6,060 nucleotides of DNA, from positions 1 to 6,060 of the forward strand of contig JANTGB010000149.1 in NCBI GenBank assembly GCA_024763115.1. The letters are read 5' to 3'. This DNA is from Desulfobulbaceae bacterium (GTDB lineage: Bacteria > Desulfobacterota > Desulfobulbia > Desulfobulbales > SURF-16). The notes under the pieces were generated by a model. It ran no database searches and was not told where the DNA came from. It saw only the letters and a list, made by a program, of their open reading frames with translations. The translations under genes and the position numbers were made by a program. Below are positions 1-5,964 of this stretch, one piece after another. How positions within the stretch are numbered: the stretch's first letter is position 1; the number at the start of each line of letters is the position of its first letter.

Positions 1-27
1 TAGGTAGTTTCCAGCCATTTGCCGGAC

Positions 28-1578
28 TTACCGATTCTTCTTAATGACTGCCTGTATGGCGGCTATGATTTTTTTTACCAGCATTGGAATTTCAGCAGGG
101 TACGGTTGGCTTTCCACTGGAATGGTAATTGTCAGTCCCCGGCGGTTTTCCGGTTGCCAGCGGTAACGAAAACGCTTATTCGGCGCTCCGGCAAAGGTAA
201 TAACCGTTGGCAGGCCGATGGCGGTGGCCAGATGCTGACAGCAGGAATCATAGCCCAGGAATATGTTGCTGCGCCTGATAACTGCGGCAAGACTGCTGAC
301 CCCGCCGTTAAAATTTATAATACCATGGGAAAAATTAATTTTTTTGCAGTCCAGCTCATTTTCCTGGACTATATCAATATTTATGCCCCTGTTTCGGGCT
401 GATTTTATTATTTTTTCAATTCTTATTTTTTCTTCGCCGGTACTGCCGGTATCAAGAATTAGAATGGTATCAGGTTTTTCCAGCAATGCAAAGACCAGGT
501 GTTCCTCAAAGGGATCAATCACCCTTTTTCTGCTGTCTTCGCCAACCCCGAAATTGGCAGTAGCAATAAAGGAATGTTTAAATTGCCGGAAAAAAACAGT
601 GGCCGCTTTTTCGTGCGCTGAGCAGTTGGCAACCAGAGGCGGCACGTTGTTATTTTCATCTAAAATTTTATTCAACCACTGGTTGGTCAGTTCACTGAGC
701 GAAAGATTTAAACCGTCAGCCGACTGATCCTGACGGGAATTAAAATAACAGGTATCCTGCTCTGCCAGCAGGGGAAGCAGGCCAAGCTGAGAAAGGCGGC
801 TGTCAGGATCAAATACGAGGCAGGCTGCGGAATCCTGTCCCCGGCATTGCAGCTCAACCATTTCGTATAAGTCGGGCCAGAATGTCATACGATCTAATAA
901 GTTACCCTGACGAACGTAATTAAAAGGAATATATGAGACACTATCAAGATCATAAAAAATTTCATTAATATGTCTGGGCCCTATAATTACAATCTCGGAG
1001 TTAATAAAAAACCGCTGCAGGCGTTGAGCCATAATAGAAGTAATGGCTACATCGGCCCCAACCGTAACCCTGGAAAGAATGATGATTTTTTTTATTTTTT
1101 CCCGTCTCGCTTTTATCGAGGCCGGATGGCCGGCAATACGTCGATAACGGTCAAGCAATTGTCTACTGTCCGCATAGCCCAGGCTGTTTAGCAGGTCATC
1201 TGTCCGGCGGCCGGCCGGAACACTGCGCACCAGGGTCAGCAACCTGAGAAGCACCAGGTTGCCGAGTTCAACTCCGGAGGTGGAAAAATCATCGCATAAT
1301 CCTTCAATAATCACCAGATAAAGCGCTTTTACGCCCAGAGCCGCAGCTGCCGGATCAGACGACAGAGCCAGGAGGCCAAGCTGATCAATTATTTCCAGAT
1401 CAGGATGTTTCCCCTGCTGCCGGCAGCGCATGAAAGATTCGGCCAGGCCCAATGCCTGATTAGCGGATATTTTTTTTATTAAAATTTTCTTAGTCAATTG
1501 GCTATCCGGCACCCTGTAAACAGTGTAAGCGTTCACCAGCACCCCATCTTCGCCCATTTGGGCCTGCTTACATAACAT
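28..1578 (-). CDS. Glycosyltransferase, GT9/heptosyltransferase-like, with extra N-terminal helical region
   Basis: The 516-residue ORF has the look of a GT-B fold enzyme. A first Rossmann-like half starts near residue 162 (KKIIILSRVTVGADVAITS, then SEIVIIGPRHINEIF). A second half starts near residue 315. The stretch 439-463 (IFLGYDSCCQHLATAIGLPT, then FAG) matches the sugar-nucleotide-binding end of the GT9 (ADP-heptose:LPS heptosyltransferase) family, where D-x-x-x-x-H-L-A and G-x-P-x-V are typical. Residues about 30-160 are predicted helical and resemble no domain I can name; they make the protein longer than the usual 320-370 residue GT9 enzyme. A cell-surface glycan or protein-glycosylation role is inferred, and the substrate cannot be read. 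The start is doubtful: residues 1 to about 18 are encoded by the mobile element at 1525-1676. Older starts could be GTG at 1512 or TTG at 1497 (GGA lies 8 nt upstream of the TTG). A second in-element ATG is at 1557. The stop is TAA at 28-30. Confidence 0.75.
   Translation of the reverse strand: MLCKQAQMGEDGVLVNAYTVYRVPDSQLTKKILIKKISANQALGLAESFMRCRQQGKHPDLEIIDQLGLLALSSDPAAAALGVKALYLVIIEGLCDDFSTSGVELGNLVLLRLLTLVRSVPAGRRTDDLLNSLGYADSRQLLDRYRRIAGHPASIKARREKIKKIIILSRVTVGADVAITSIMAQRLQRFFINSEIVIIGPRHINEIFYDLDSVSYIPFNYVRQGNLLDRMTFWPDLYEMVELQCRGQDSAACLVFDPDSRLSQLGLLPLLAEQDTCYFNSRQDQSADGLNLSLSELTNQWLNKILDENNNVPPLVANCSAHEKAATVFFRQFKHSFIATANFGVGEDSRKRVIDPFEEHLVFALLEKPDTILILDTGSTGEEKIRIEKIIKSARNRGINIDIVQENELDCKKINFSHGIINFNGGVSSLAAVIRRSNIFLGYDSCCQHLATAIGLPTVITFAGAPNKRFRYRWQPENRRGLTITIPVESQPYPAEIPMLVKKIIAAIQAVIKKNR
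1517..1524. repeat. Target-site duplication TAAACAGT, left copy
   Basis: TAAACAGT directly abuts the left GTAAG end of the element at 1525 and is repeated exactly at 1677-1684, directly after its right GTTAC end. A length of 8 bp is the duplication size known for IS66-family transposition. This copy now lies inside the glycosyltransferase reading frame. Confidence 0.85.
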
Positions 1579-1676
1579 TAGTATGCTGCGCAGTCCCTAA
1601 TGAACGAATATGAGGCACTGGTAAACGCTTACAGACATAAGTTTAGCGAAAATTTGTATCCCTGGTGAACGGTTAC
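1525..1676. mobile_element. 152-bp miniature inverted-repeat element (IS66-like MITE), complete
   Basis: The left end GTAAGCGTTCACCAG (1525-1539) and the reverse complement of the right end (1662-1676, GTAACCGTTCACCAG) match at 14 of 15 bases. The element is flanked by the exact 8-bp duplication TAAACAGT. It has no room for a transposase, so it must be mobilised in trans. Inside, 1525-1567 and 1590-1632 form an imperfect palindrome (34/43 bases) around a short loop with CATA/TATG arms. The core at 1567-1591 is 23/25 identical to 2260-2284. GTAA termini with an 8-bp duplication are established features of IS66-family elements, so assignment to that family is inference from ends alone. The insertion lies over the start of the minus-strand glycosyltransferase and contributes its ATG codons at 1578 and 1557. 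Confidence 0.8.
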
Positions 1677-1684
1677 TAAACAGT
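1677..1684. repeat. Target-site duplication TAAACAGT, right copy
   Basis: Exact copy of 1517-1524, placed immediately outside the right terminal inverted repeat. Removing 1525-1684 (the element plus one copy) restores a plausible uninterrupted ancestral upstream region. Confidence 0.85.
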
Positions 1685-1695
1685 AATGATTTTCT

Positions 1696-1720
1696 TAAAA
1701 TCTCAAAATGTGAGAATTTA
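1696..1720. promoter_or_regulatory. Imperfect dyad in the divergent intergenic region, possible operator
   Basis: TAAAATCTCA (1696-1705) and TGAGAATTTA (1711-1720) are inverted repeats with one mismatch and a 5-nt spacer. The site lies in AT-rich DNA between the glycosyltransferase (minus) and the tRNA-Ser pair (plus). Before the element at 1525 inserted, it would have been only a short distance upstream of the glycosyltransferase start. A protein-binding site is possible, but no regulator is indicated and AT-rich dyads arise by chance. Confidence 0.25.
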
Positions 1721-1793
1721 CTTCATTTATCATTTTTTTACTATAGGATAGCTGAATGATAAATTGAAAAAATTTTCATGGCCAAACAGAGCA

Positions 1794-1822
1794 TTGACAG
1801 GATTTTATTGAAATGGTAAAAA
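1794..1822 (+). promoter_or_regulatory. Promoter of the tRNA-Ser pair
   Basis: A perfect -35 hexamer TTGACA (1794-1799) is followed after 17 bp by TAAAAA (1817-1822), preceded by TGG at 1814-1816 as an extended -10. Transcription would start near 1829, leaving a leader of roughly 18 nt before the mature tRNA at 1847. Spacing and position fit a sigma-70-type tRNA promoter, although the -10 matches the consensus at only 4 of 6 bases. Confidence 0.6.
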
Positions 1823-1846
1823 AGGTTCAATAATTGAAACTAATAG

Positions 1847-1932
1847 GGAGGAATGGCCGAGTGGTTTAAGGCGGCGGTCTTGAAAACCGTTGAACGAAAG
1901 TTCCGTGGGTTCGAATCCTACTTCCTCCGCCA
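1847..1932 (+). tRNA. tRNA-Ser (anticodon UGA)
   Basis: The acceptor stem GGAGGAA pairs with TTCCTCC, followed by discriminator G and an encoded CCA (1930-1932). The anticodon loop CTTGAAA places TGA at 1881-1883 between arms GCGGT and ACCGT. The long variable arm (GAAC-GAAA-GTTC) is the class II mark of a serine tRNA, and the T arm carries GGTTCGAATCC. It decodes UCA and probably other UCN codons. It lies 71 bp upstream of a second tRNA-Ser, with which it is probably cotranscribed. Confidence 0.97.
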
Positions 1933-1934
1933 AG

Positions 1935-1985
1935 CAGATGACGGAAAACGGGCTTATTTATCTGCCTGCTGTTTTCTGTCTTCTG
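1935..1985 (+). other. Hairpin in the spacer between the two tRNA-Ser genes
   Basis: CAGATGACGGAAAAC (1935-1949) and GTTTTCTGTCTTCTG (1971-1985) are inverted repeats matching at 13 of 15 positions, one of the two differences being a G-U pair in the plus-strand RNA. The structure starts 2 nt after the first tRNA's CCA. It could be a processing landmark in the dicistronic precursor. It has no T-tract, so it is not a normal intrinsic terminator. Confidence 0.5.
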
Positions 1986-2003
1986 ACATCTGGTTTCTGC
2001 TGC

Positions 2004-2220
<217 letters not shown>

Positions 2221-2228
2221 AAATAACC
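2221..2228. repeat. Probable target-site duplication, left copy (AAATAACC)
   Basis: AAATAACC abuts the left GTAAC end of the element at 2229. It matches AAATAACG at 2409-2416, just outside the right end, at 7 of 8 bases. The size agrees with the exact 8-bp duplication around the element at 1525. Confidence 0.6.
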
Positions 2229-2408
2229 GTAACTATTCATCTGCACGCGACAAGTCTGTCTTACATACCATTAGTATGCTACGCCGGCCTTATCACACAC
2301 AGCTAAAGCACACGTAATCTCACTTCGTTCGCTTACCTCTGAACTGGAGCAAAGCGCCGCCATACAGATCAGTGGCAGGGGCGGTTTTCGCCCTGCCTGA
2401 ATAGTTAC
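2229..2408. mobile_element. 180-bp miniature inverted-repeat element, second family member
   Basis: The ends GTAACTATTCA (2229-2239) and TGAATAGTTAC (2398-2408) are perfect 11-bp inverted repeats, flanked by an 8-bp near-duplication (7/8). The internal core 2260-2284 is 23/25 identical to 1567-1591 of the complete element upstream, which ties the two into one family. Near the right end, 2374-2383 and 2389-2397 form a GC-rich 9-bp hairpin with one bulged G and a GTTTT loop. No coding capacity is seen. Transposition by an IS66-type enzyme in trans is inferred from the GTAA ends and the duplication length. Confidence 0.7.
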
Positions 2409-2410
2409 AA
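2332..2410 (+). repeat. Direct repeat, copy 1 (right part of the 180-bp element)
   Basis: This stretch aligns with 3291-3371 over 81 columns with 9 substitutions and 2 single-base gaps. Shared landmarks are CTTACCTCTGAAC at the start, AAAGCGCCG in the middle, and CCTGAATAGTTACAA at the end. The GC-rich hairpin at 2374-2397 is conserved in outline in the other copy. The two copies are in the same orientation and bracket the DtxR-type gene. Confidence 0.9.
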
Positions 2411-2416
2411 ATAACG
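2409..2416. repeat. Probable target-site duplication, right copy (AAATAACG)
   Basis: This is the right partner of 2221-2228. Its last base (G, 2416) is also the first base of the next element's GTAAC end, so the 180-bp element seems to have landed at the very edge of an older one. Confidence 0.55.
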
Positions 2417-2490
2417 TAACTGCTCACCAGGGTGCCGAATCTTTCCACGATCAACCCGGCTTACTTATTAATCATTCGTATGCCGACCTT
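2416..2490. mobile_element. Degenerate or partial third element of the same family
   Basis: The left end GTAACTGCTCACCAGGG is nearly the same as the left end at 5965 (GTAACTGCTCACAGGG) and as the reverse complement of 1660-1676. Similarity to the 5965 copy continues through CGATCA, CCCGGCTTAC and GCCGACCT up to about 2490, with a small deletion in the loop. After that it fades. No ...GTTAC right end with a matching duplication was found before the gene at 2573, so the right part has probably been lost or diverged. It ends against the putative promoter of the DtxR-type gene. Confidence 0.6.
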
Positions 2491-2501
2491 ACAAAGAATG
2501 G

Positions 2502-2530
2502 TTGACTTTTGTTTCGCTTTGCCGTAATTT
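2502..2530 (+). promoter_or_regulatory. Possible promoter of the DtxR-type gene
   Basis: TTGACT (2502-2507) and, 17 bp on, TAATTT (2525-2530) resemble a sigma-70 promoter with a good -35 and a weak -10. It would start transcription around 2537, inside the dyad at 2535-2547. The -35 lies at the worn right edge of the repeat element, so the element may have contributed it. Confidence 0.35.
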
Positions 2531-2534
2531 TTTA

Positions 2535-2547
2535 GGAATTTAATTCC
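2535..2547. promoter_or_regulatory. Perfect palindrome GGAATTTAATTCC, candidate operator
   Basis: Six-base arms flank one central T, preceded by TTTA to give TTTAGGAATTTAATTCC, which has the TTAGG-type half-site look of some DtxR-family operators. It lies 25 bp before the start codon and overlaps the expected transcription start. Autoregulation by the metal-bound repressor encoded directly downstream is an inference. Confidence 0.4.
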
Positions 2548-2572
2548 ACTGTCATTACAGGTAAAATTACTC

Positions 2573-3076
2573 ATGGGTCGGCAAAACAAACTTACAGCAA
2601 GTCAGGAAGATTATCTTGAAGCAATCTATCATATTTCCGCTGAAAAAATGGCAGCCAGGGCCAAGGATATTTCCAGACGTCTTGATGTCCGAGCCTCTTC
2701 GGTTACCGGAGCCTTACGCACTCTCGGCAAGACAGGGCTTATCAATTACGCCCCTTACGATCTGATAACCTTGACCGATGAGGGCCGGGTGGTTGCTGAA
2801 GAAATTGTCCGGCGACATCAGGCTTTAGAACATTTTCTGGTCAATGTTTTGGGTGTTGAGGCGAAAGAGGCGGATGAAGCTGCCTGTAGAATGGAGCATT
2901 CCGTTCCTAAAGCAATAGTTAACCGCCTGATCAAATATGCCGAGTATGTGGAAAAATGTCCTAAAGGGGGCATTACCTGGAATTCGGGTTTTGGATACTA
3001 CTGCAAACACGGCTGCACTGAAGAAGATTGCAGACATTGCGTATCGGATTTTCCGGAAGAAAAATCAGATACATAA
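2573..3076 (+). CDS. DtxR/MntR-family metal-dependent transcriptional repressor
   Basis: The 167-residue protein has an N-terminal winged helix (about 8-72: LTASQEDYLEAIYHIS, recognition region RASSVTGALRTL, wing ending LITLTDEG). A helical dimerisation and metal-binding domain follows (73-126). There is no C-terminal SH3-like domain, so the length is nearer MntR than DtxR. By alignment from memory, D13 and E16 match MntR D8 and E11, and H82 matches MntR H77/DtxR H79. C105-x-x-E108-H109 matches the DtxR Cys102-Glu105-His106 triad rather than the Glu of MntR, so the site is mixed and iron is as likely as manganese. An unusual tail carries C129, C144, C148, C153 and C156. No transporter gene is adjacent. 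The Shine-Dalgarno is weak (ACAGGT, about 11 nt before the ATG). Family confidence is high; the metal and targets are unknown. Confidence 0.9.
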   Translation: MGRQNKLTASQEDYLEAIYHISAEKMAARAKDISRRLDVRASSVTGALRTLGKTGLINYAPYDLITLTDEGRVVAEEIVRRHQALEHFLVNVLGVEAKEADEAACRMEHSVPKAIVNRLIKYAEYVEKCPKGGITWNSGFGYYCKHGCTEEDCRHCVSDFPEEKSDT

Positions 3077-3115
3077 ATCCCCGATCAATTATTATTGGTT
3101 CGGGGATTTATTTTT
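3074..3115 (+). terminator. Intrinsic terminator of the DtxR-type gene
   Basis: TAAATCCCCGA (3074-3084) pairs perfectly with TCGGGGATTTA (3100-3110), followed by TTTTT (3111-3115). The upstream arm includes the stop codon TAA, so the transcript ends directly after the gene. Confidence 0.9.
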
Positions 3116-3148
3116 GGCCAAATCCTTTTGTGCCTGGAGGTCAAGCAT

Positions 3149-3268
3149 ATGATGACGCAGGAACCTTCCAATACCGGAATTATCTCTTTTCCTTGCCGGG
3201 TTTTTGAATTCTTTTTAACCTGCCATACATCCGGGGCTGCAACAGATAATGGTTCGGGTTGGAATTAG
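3149..3268 (+). CDS. Possible 39-residue small protein, unknown function
   Basis: GGAGG (3136-3140) sits 8 nt before ATG-ATG at 3149, an excellent ribosome-binding arrangement and stronger than that of the neighbouring regulator. The predicted product starts MMTQEPSNTGIISFPCRVFE, has a short hydrophobic patch (FEFFL), two cysteines and a Gly/Asn-rich end. It has no clear signal peptide or membrane segment, and I recognise no family. It begins 33 bp after the terminator of the preceding gene and stops shortly before the truncated repeat at 3291. No promoter is obvious. It may instead be the 5' remnant of a gene lost when the repeat arrived, or a chance ORF. Confidence 0.3.
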   Translation: MMTQEPSNTGIISFPCRVFEFFLTCHTSGAATDNGSGWN

Positions 3269-3290
3269 CCACGTTATTTCTTTACAGGCC

Positions 3291-3371
3291 CTTACCTCTG
3301 AACAGGAACAAAGCGCCGTCATACGGATCGGTGGTTGGAGCGGATTTTCGCCCCTACCTGAATAGTTACAA
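3291..3371 (+). mobile_element. Truncated element copy: right end only (direct repeat copy 2)
   Basis: This stretch matches 2332-2410 at 70 of 81 columns and keeps the right terminus TGAATAGTTAC (3359-3369). No GTAAC left end or core like 2260-2284 is found upstream, so the left part is missing or replaced. The hairpin arms corresponding to 2374-2397 carry substitutions (T-T and A-C mismatches), which suggests an older, decaying copy. It lies downstream of both the DtxR-type gene and glgP, between their converging 3' ends. Confidence 0.75.
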
Positions 3372-3463
3372 AAAAATTACATCACTGCAAGTTGCTTATC
3401 GTATGTCGAGCCGCCGTGATTCGACTAATCGGCAAGCGTAATATTGAGACCTGTCCTTAAGGC
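3372..3463. other. Intergenic DNA 3' of glgP, weak inverted repeat
   Basis: TTGC at 3392 and GCAA near 3432, with GTCGA/TCGAC nearer the centre (about 3405-3425), make an interrupted dyad. On the minus strand it would lie just after the glgP stop, with a T-run (complement of 3370-3376) some 15 bases beyond. The stem is too broken and too far from the T-run to call a terminator. The fragment CTTATCGTATG...GACTAATCGG loosely recalls the loop of the palindromic element at 5965. Confidence 0.3.
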
Positions 3464-5938
3464 TCAGTCCACCTCAATTCCCCAGATTTCCCCGGCGTAT
3501 TCCTTTATTGTCCGGTCACTGGAAAATTTCCCCATCCGGGCTGTATTTAAAATTGATTTTCTCGTCCAGGTCTGCTGATCCTGATAGGCCCGGCCCACCT
3601 CATCCTGACAGCGGAGATAATCCTCAAAATCAAGCATGAGCAGATAAGGGTCATACTGGTCAAGCAGGCCGTCGACAATGGGTTTAAAAAGTTCGGTATC
3701 CCCCTTGCTGAACGCTCCGGCCCGAATGCCGTCAATTACCTGACGAACAACCGAATTGCCTTCATAGACATCATGGGGCAAGCGGCTGCAATGCATTTTT
3801 TCATATTCGGCCTGTTCAGCGGTCATGCCGAAAATAAAAATATTCTCCTCACCCACCTCTTCCATGATTTCTATATTGGCCCCGTCCAGGGTACCGATGG
3901 TCAAAGCGCCGTTTAAAGAAAATTTCATGTTACCGGTACCTGACGCCTCGGTTCCGGCCGTGGATATCTGCTCGGACAAATCAGCGGCAGGCATGATACT
4001 TTCGGCCAGCGATACATTGTAATTAGGCAGGAAAACAACCTTTAATCTGTTACCGACCCTGGGATCATTATTAACCACATCGCCGATTGAAGTGATCAAT
4101 TTAATAATCAGTTTTGCCTTCCAGTATGATGGAGCCGCCTTGCCGGCAAAAATTATGGTGCGCGGGGTTATATTCCCCTCCGGGCTGCTGATGATATGTT
4201 GATAAAGGGCAATGGCGTGCAGGGCGTTTAACAGTTGCCGTTTATACTCATGAATCCGTTTAACTTGAACATCAAACATTGAATCAGGATCAACGCTTGT
4301 CCGGCAGGTATTTTCTATTATCCGGGCAAGCTCAACCTTGTTGACCCGTTTGGCCTGTTGCCATTGTCGCTGAAATTTTTGATCGTTCGCTTTTCCTTCC
4401 AGTTTACGCAACTGATCAAGATCGACAATCCATTCTTCGCCGATAGTTTTGCTGATCAGTTCGGCAAGAGCCGGGTTTGCCTTGAGCAGCCAGCGACGCT
4501 GGGTAATTCCATTGGTCTTGCTGTTGAATTTACCAGGATAAAATTCGTGAAAGTCCTTGAATATCCGGGTTTTTAACAAATGGGTATGCAATTCCGCCAC
4601 CCCGTTAACCGAATGGCTGCCGACAATGGCCAGATGGGCCATCCTCACGGTCTTTCTCTCACCCTCACCAATAATTGACATATAGCGCAGCCGGTTCTGA
4701 TCACCGGGATAGGCACTGCTGATCTGATCAAGAAACCGTTGATTTATCTCATAAATAATCTGGAGATGACGGGGCAGCACCCGGCCAAGCAGGTCAACCG
4801 GCCAGGTCTCCAGGGCCTCGGGCATCAGGGTGTGATTGGTATAGGCAAAGGTGTTGACGCAGATATGCCAGGCCTTTTCCCAGCTTAACCCTTCCTGGTC
4901 GAGCAAAAGCCGCATCAGCTCCGGAATGGCAATGGCCGGATGAGTGTCATTAAGCTGAACCGCCACCTCATCGCTGAAGTTATCAAAGCTGTCATTTTTC
5001 TTCTTGAAACGGCGAAAAATATCCTGAAAGGTAGCGGCCACGAAAAAATATTGCTGCTTTAAACGCAGTTCCTTGCCTTTGACTACCACATCAGCCGGAT
5101 ACAGCACCTTGGATATGGTCTCCGACTGTACCTTGCTCTGTACGGCCCCGATATAATCACCGACATTAAAATAGGAAAGATCAAGCTCACGGGAGGCCTT
5201 GGCCGTCCAGAGCCGCATGTTGATAACATGATCATTTTTGTATCCCGGCACCAGCATATCACAGGCCATGGCCATGACATCCTCGGTGTCCACCCATTCC
5301 GAGCGATAGCTCCCGTTTTCATCTATATAACTGTTGACCCGGCCGTAAAAATGGACCGGAAAAACCGATCTGGTACGTTCATATTCCCAGGGAGTGCCGT
5401 AACGCAGCCAGTTATCCGGGGTTTCAACCTGATAACCGTCAATTAATTTCTGGTAGAACAGACCGTATTCATAACGTATACCATAACCATAGGCCGGAAT
5501 CTTCAGGGTGGCGATGGAATCCATGAAGCAGGCGGCCAGCCGTCCCAGGCCGCCATTGCCCAGGGCCGCGTCCTCCTCGGCCTCGCGAATGTCTTCCATC
5601 TTATAGCCCATTTGCTTCAGGGCTTCGGCAGCCTCATCAAAGAGACCTAGATTGATCAGGGCATTACCCAGAGAACGGCCTACCAGAAATTCCAGAGAAA
5701 GGTAATAAACCCGCTTCTGTTTTTTGGTATAGAAACTTTTTTGAGTTTCGATCCATTTTTCAACCAGAATGTCCCGCAGGGCATAACCCATGGCCTTGTA
5801 GACATCACGATCCCCTGCCCGCTGAGGATCACGGCCCTGAAAGCTCATAATGTGATGCAAGGTGGTCTTGCGGAAATTTTCCGCCGTGGTCTCGCCGAAA
5901 ATACGGCATTTCTTGTTATTGTTTTTCTTTGCGGCCAT
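3464..5938 (-). CDS. glgP: Glycogen/starch/maltodextrin phosphorylase
   Basis: This 824-residue GT35 enzyme uses pyridoxal phosphate to cleave alpha-1,4-glucans with phosphate, releasing glucose-1-phosphate in the cytoplasm. Family motifs run in order: GNGGLGRLAACFMDS (127-141), NDTHPAI (330-336), TNHTLMPEALE (367-377), KRIHEYKRQ (560-568, phosphate/PLP contacts), then EASGTGNMKFSLNGALTIGT with the PLP-binding lysine at K672, and a normal C-terminus (KFSSDRTIKEYAGEIWGIEV). Length and spacing are those of intact bacterial phosphorylases, with no frameshift. The lysine-rich first 10 residues are not conserved family sequence. The ATG at 5938 is supported by AGAGGA 9 nt upstream (5948-5953). The gene stands alone with no other glg gene in the window. 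A repeat element starts 26 bp upstream, so the native promoter must lie beyond it or within it. Confidence 0.97.
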   Translation of the reverse strand: MAAKKNNNKKCRIFGETTAENFRKTTLHHIMSFQGRDPQRAGDRDVYKAMGYALRDILVEKWIETQKSFYTKKQKRVYYLSLEFLVGRSLGNALINLGLFDEAAEALKQMGYKMEDIREAEEDAALGNGGLGRLAACFMDSIATLKIPAYGYGIRYEYGLFYQKLIDGYQVETPDNWLRYGTPWEYERTRSVFPVHFYGRVNSYIDENGSYRSEWVDTEDVMAMACDMLVPGYKNDHVINMRLWTAKASRELDLSYFNVGDYIGAVQSKVQSETISKVLYPADVVVKGKELRLKQQYFFVAATFQDIFRRFKKKNDSFDNFSDEVAVQLNDTHPAIAIPELMRLLLDQEGLSWEKAWHICVNTFAYTNHTLMPEALETWPVDLLGRVLPRHLQIIYEINQRFLDQISSAYPGDQNRLRYMSIIGEGERKTVRMAHLAIVGSHSVNGVAELHTHLLKTRIFKDFHEFYPGKFNSKTNGITQRRWLLKANPALAELISKTIGEEWIVDLDQLRKLEGKANDQKFQRQWQQAKRVNKVELARIIENTCRTSVDPDSMFDVQVKRIHEYKRQLLNALHAIALYQHIISSPEGNITPRTIIFAGKAAPSYWKAKLIIKLITSIGDVVNNDPRVGNRLKVVFLPNYNVSLAESIMPAADLSEQISTAGTEASGTGNMKFSLNGALTIGTLDGANIEIMEEVGEENIFIFGMTAEQAEYEKMHCSRLPHDVYEGNSVVRQVIDGIRAGAFSKGDTELFKPIVDGLLDQYDPYLLMLDFEDYLRCQDEVGRAYQDQQTWTRKSILNTARMGKFSSDRTIKEYAGEIWGIEVD

Positions 5939-5947
5939 AATCCGTTA

Positions 5948-5953
5948 TCCTCT
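5948..5953 (-). promoter_or_regulatory. Ribosome-binding site of glgP
   Basis: AGAGGA on the minus strand is spaced 9 nt from the ATG at 5938. Only 11 bp separate it from the GTAAC end of the repeat element, so the element insertion left translation signals intact. Confidence 0.8.
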
Positions 5954-5964
5954 TTTCATAATCA

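Noticed and set aside
1525..1633. Treating the 108-bp palindrome as the whole mobile element
   Set aside because: The sequence just outside it shows no duplication, whereas extending the right end to 1676 gives an exact 8-bp duplication. The internal arm at 1618-1632 is a second, internal copy of the end sequence.
2374..2397. GC-rich hairpin as an intrinsic terminator
   Set aside because: It is followed by TGAATAG rather than a T-tract, and it belongs to the repeat element (also at 3331-3358).
2490..2572. Right end of the element starting at 2416, for example around the near-duplication AAAATTAC at 2563-2570
   Set aside because: No GTTAC-like terminus adjoins it, and a 7/8 match in AT-rich DNA is expected by chance.
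2229..3371. CRISPR array or composite transposon
   Set aside because: The repeats are too few, unequal and not regularly spaced for CRISPR. There is no transposase between the copies and no outer duplication for a composite element.
3259..3441. 60-codon plus-strand ORF
   Set aside because: It consists mostly of the repeat copy at 3291-3371 and has no ribosome-binding site.
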